Shown here: one piece after another, positions 62,446 through 64,000 of the stretch
Numbering within the stretch: the first letter of the stretch is position 1
Layout: every line of letters starts with the position of its first letter
NCBI GenBank assembly: GCA_965216885.1
Contig: OZ244209.1
Coordinates: 5,642,001 to 5,706,000 of the forward strand
Length of the DNA: 64,000 bases
Reading direction: 5' to 3'
Origin: CAYNJG01 sp965216885
GTDB taxonomy: Bacteria > Planctomycetota > Planctomycetia > Pirellulales > Pirellulaceae
The notes under the pieces: model-generated
Seen by the model: only the letters and a program-made list of their open reading frames with translations
Database searches by the model: none
Told to the model about the DNA's origin: nothing
Made by a program: the position numbers and the translations under genes

Positions 62446-62934
62446 ATGATCGCCTCAACGTCGGACCTAAAAGCCGTCACGACTCTTTAACAGCGTGATT
62501 CTGGCGGGCATAACAGCGGGCCAGAGAACACCACAGATTCGCAGCAACTCCTTGATGCCGCGTAATTTATCCTCGCTGAAAATTAGGGTCAACCGAGCCT
62601 GGTTTGAATTCGAGAAATTTTTCACAAAGTCCTGTGAATATTCAGCGGCTCGTACGATTTGCTTAAGCTCCCTGACAAACACCACCCCAGTGAGGGTGGC
62701 ATTCTTGCAGATTCTCGTTTTGCTGATTAAGCTGAATCTGGCGATTGTAGCAGCGGACTGCTACGCGGCCCACCACTTTGGTGTGACGACACTGGGAAGT
62801 ACGTCTCTGCCCCACCGTTTTCAGAGACGACCGTCACGCCGAACATCACTCGTCGACCAACGGCATGGTCGTTACGTGGCTTCATGGATGGAATTCAGAC
62901 TGAAGATTCAGGCTGCTAGAGGAAGTCGGTCCAA
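62446..62934. other. Divergent promoter region of the ATP synthase operon
   Basis: 489 bases between the operon start (minus) and the DUF4912 gene (plus). It holds a perfect palindrome (62621-62638), a hairpin CCACCC/GGGTGG (62682-62699) and the ribosome site GAGGA (62919-62923). A 147-codon plus frame at 62495-62938 crosses it but has unlikely composition and overlaps the next start, so I do not call it. Confidence 0.5.
62621..62638. promoter_or_regulatory. Perfect 18-bp palindrome, possible operator
   Basis: TTCACA (62621-62626), six bases, then TGTGAA (62633-62638) form a perfect dyad about 180 bases upstream of the first ATP synthase gene. The spacing is like that of CRP/FNR-family sites, but the half-sites are in the opposite order to a CRP site. 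The binding protein is unknown and chance cannot be excluded. Confidence 0.35.
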
Positions 62935-64000
62935 ATGATCAAATCAAATTCTTTGAGTTCGTACACAGCTAAAGACCTTGCTCAGATGGCGAAACGCGAA
63001 GGCGTTGTTGGCTGGCACTCGATGAGAAAGGATCAACTAGTCGAAGCCCTCAGTAAGCTCGGAAAAACCGGCGAACAAGCAGCAAAAAGCAAGGCAACCA
63101 CCAACGGAAACGGAAAGATCCACGCCGCCAAGCCCGCGGATGCCTCGAAAAAGCTGCCCCGCCGTCTCAAGCAAACCCACCGCCTGGCAGGAACTCGCAA
63201 AGACATCTCCTCCATCTCTCCCAGCGGCGACACCGATCGAGTCGTCCTAATGGTTCGCGACGCCTATTGGCTGCATGCCTACTGGGAGATCAGCAACCGG
63301 GCCGTGATTCGGGCCAAAGCTGCAATGGCAGAACACTGGCACACTGCCAAACCTGTCCTCCGGGTGCTGCGATCCGCAGGAACCAAGAATATGTCCGCGG
63401 CAGAGATTCTCGATCGCGACATTGAGATCCATGGTGGCGTCAACAACTGGTTTATCGATGTTGATGATCCCCCCAAGACATTCCGAGTTGAAATTGGCTA
63501 CCTCTCGAATTCAGGCAAGTTCTTCGGCGTCGCCCGCAGCAATAGCGTGACAACGCCAAAATCGAATTCTTCGGACATGGCCGACAAGAACTGGGCAGAC
63601 ATGGCCAGTAACTGCGACAAGATCCTGGCGCAGAGCGGTGCATTTTCCGAAGCTGGAAACGACGGCGAATTGCAGCGTCTCTTCGAGGAACGATTGCGAC
63701 GCCCCATGGGTTCGCCCATGATCACTCGATATGGAGTTGGTGCCGAAGCAGCAATGGAACAGCAGCAGGGTTTCTGCTTCGAACTCGATACAGAAATGGT
63801 CGTCTTCGGAACTACCAACCCTGATGCTCACGTGATGCTTGGCGGCGAGCCCGTCAAAGTTGGAGCCGACGGCACGTTTACGATCCGCATGAGCATGGCG
63901 GATGGCCGACAGGTATTGCCGGTCGTCTCCAGCAGCGGTGACGGCCGTAAGCAGCAGACGATCATCCTGGCCGTCGAACGCAACACCAAGACGATGGAAC
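62935..64000 (+). CDS. DUF4912 protein with N-terminal SAP/Rho-N-like domain (5' part, runs off the window)
   Basis: 355 codons are visible and no stop is reached. The start is the ATG at 62935, with GAGGA eleven bases before it. Residues 8-45 resemble a SAP or Rho N-terminal fold (SYTAKDLAQMAKREGVVGWH, MRKDQLVEALSKL), then a basic Lys/Ala-rich linker. DUF4912 follows at about 100-210: VVLMVRDAYWLHAYWEIS, then FIDVDDPPKTFRVEIGYLS. A Gly/Val-rich beta region is beginning at the window edge. The function of DUF4912 is unknown; the head suggests binding to nucleic acid. Confidence 0.88.
   Translation, partial: MIKSNSLSSYTAKDLAQMAKREGVVGWHSMRKDQLVEALSKLGKTGEQAAKSKATTNGNGKIHAAKPADASKKLPRRLKQTHRLAGTRKDISSISPSGDTDRVVLMVRDAYWLHAYWEISNRAVIRAKAAMAEHWHTAKPVLRVLRSAGTKNMSAAEILDRDIEIHGGVNNWFIDVDDPPKTFRVEIGYLSNSGKFFGVARSNSVTTPKSNSSDMADKNWADMASNCDKILAQSGAFSEAGNDGELQRLFEERLRRPMGSPMITRYGVGAEAAMEQQQGFCFELDTEMVVFGTTNPDAHVMLGGEPVKVGADGTFTIRMSMADGRQVLPVVSSSGDGRKQQTIILAVERNTKTME

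Noticed and set aside
62495..62938. 147-codon plus-strand frame upstream of the DUF4912 gene
   Set aside because: It overlaps the supported start of the DUF4912 gene, has no ribosome site, and the translation has low-complexity Ser/Arg-rich ends with no domain. It occupies what must be the ATP synthase promoter region.

Overview
The window looks like chromosomal DNA of a planctomycete, probably of the Pirellulales type. The basis is the marker content: four secreted proteins with an N-terminal LExRxLL tag (the LEPR-XLL sorting motif), dockerin-like calcium loops, cadherin-like and SdrD/B-like surface modules, one PEP-CTERM protein, an EF-hand/esterase fusion, and moderately GC-rich coding sequence with many GTG starts and few strong Shine-Dalgarno sites. 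This is inference from gene content; no rRNA or tRNA gene was seen.

Layout. 1-9.3 kb: three large surface or secreted proteins (a 1634-aa mosaic with a cyclophilin domain, a zinc-protease-like protein and a CAP-domain protein). 9.3-16.4 kb: housekeeping genes (Nudix hydrolase, esterase, malate dehydrogenase, acyltransferase, GalE, tyrosine recombinase). 16.4-18.1 kb: a fourth LExRxLL protein, a metzincin protease. 18.4-26 kb: a prohibitin-like SPFH protein, a fused ResB-CcsA cytochrome c assembly protein behind a lipoprotein-like gene, and a HTH/acidic-repeat/membrane-anchor protein. 26.5-32.1 kb: QueD, then a tightly coupled three-gene operon for an ExbB/MotA-type proton channel and two ExbD/TolR-like partners. 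32.2-40.7 kb: PEP-CTERM metalloprotease, a SAM hydroxide adenosyltransferase (DUF62) beside a separate copy of its C-terminal domain, Hsp20 with a sigma-54-type promoter, a PAS-GGDEF cyclase, serine acetyltransferase, a YfhO-like membrane protein and a small FHA protein. 40.9-48.5 kb: a ten-gene Mrp-type cation/proton antiporter operon in the order E-F-G-(A C-terminus)-B-C-D-D'-small-D''. 48.5-52.1 kb: a three-gene polysaccharide operon on the minus strand. 52.3-54.1 kb: an unrecognised membrane protein. 54.2-62.4 kb: a complete F1Fo ATP synthase operon on the minus strand (Z-like, I-like, B, E, F, H, A, G, D, C). 62.9 kb to the end: the start of a DUF4912 protein.

Much of the window deals with ion gradients: ATP synthase, a large Mrp antiporter, a proton-driven stator-like complex and cytochrome c maturation. 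Two subunits of different ion-translocating complexes (MrpC-like and AtpF) carry His/Asp-rich segments not typical of their families. The strongest candidate for an undescribed system is the operon at 27.4-32.1 kb. One of its ExbD-like proteins keeps the membrane aspartate of TolR/ExbD/MotB and the other has alanine there, which suggests an asymmetric proton-driven stator. No CRISPR array, prophage or insertion sequence was recognised.
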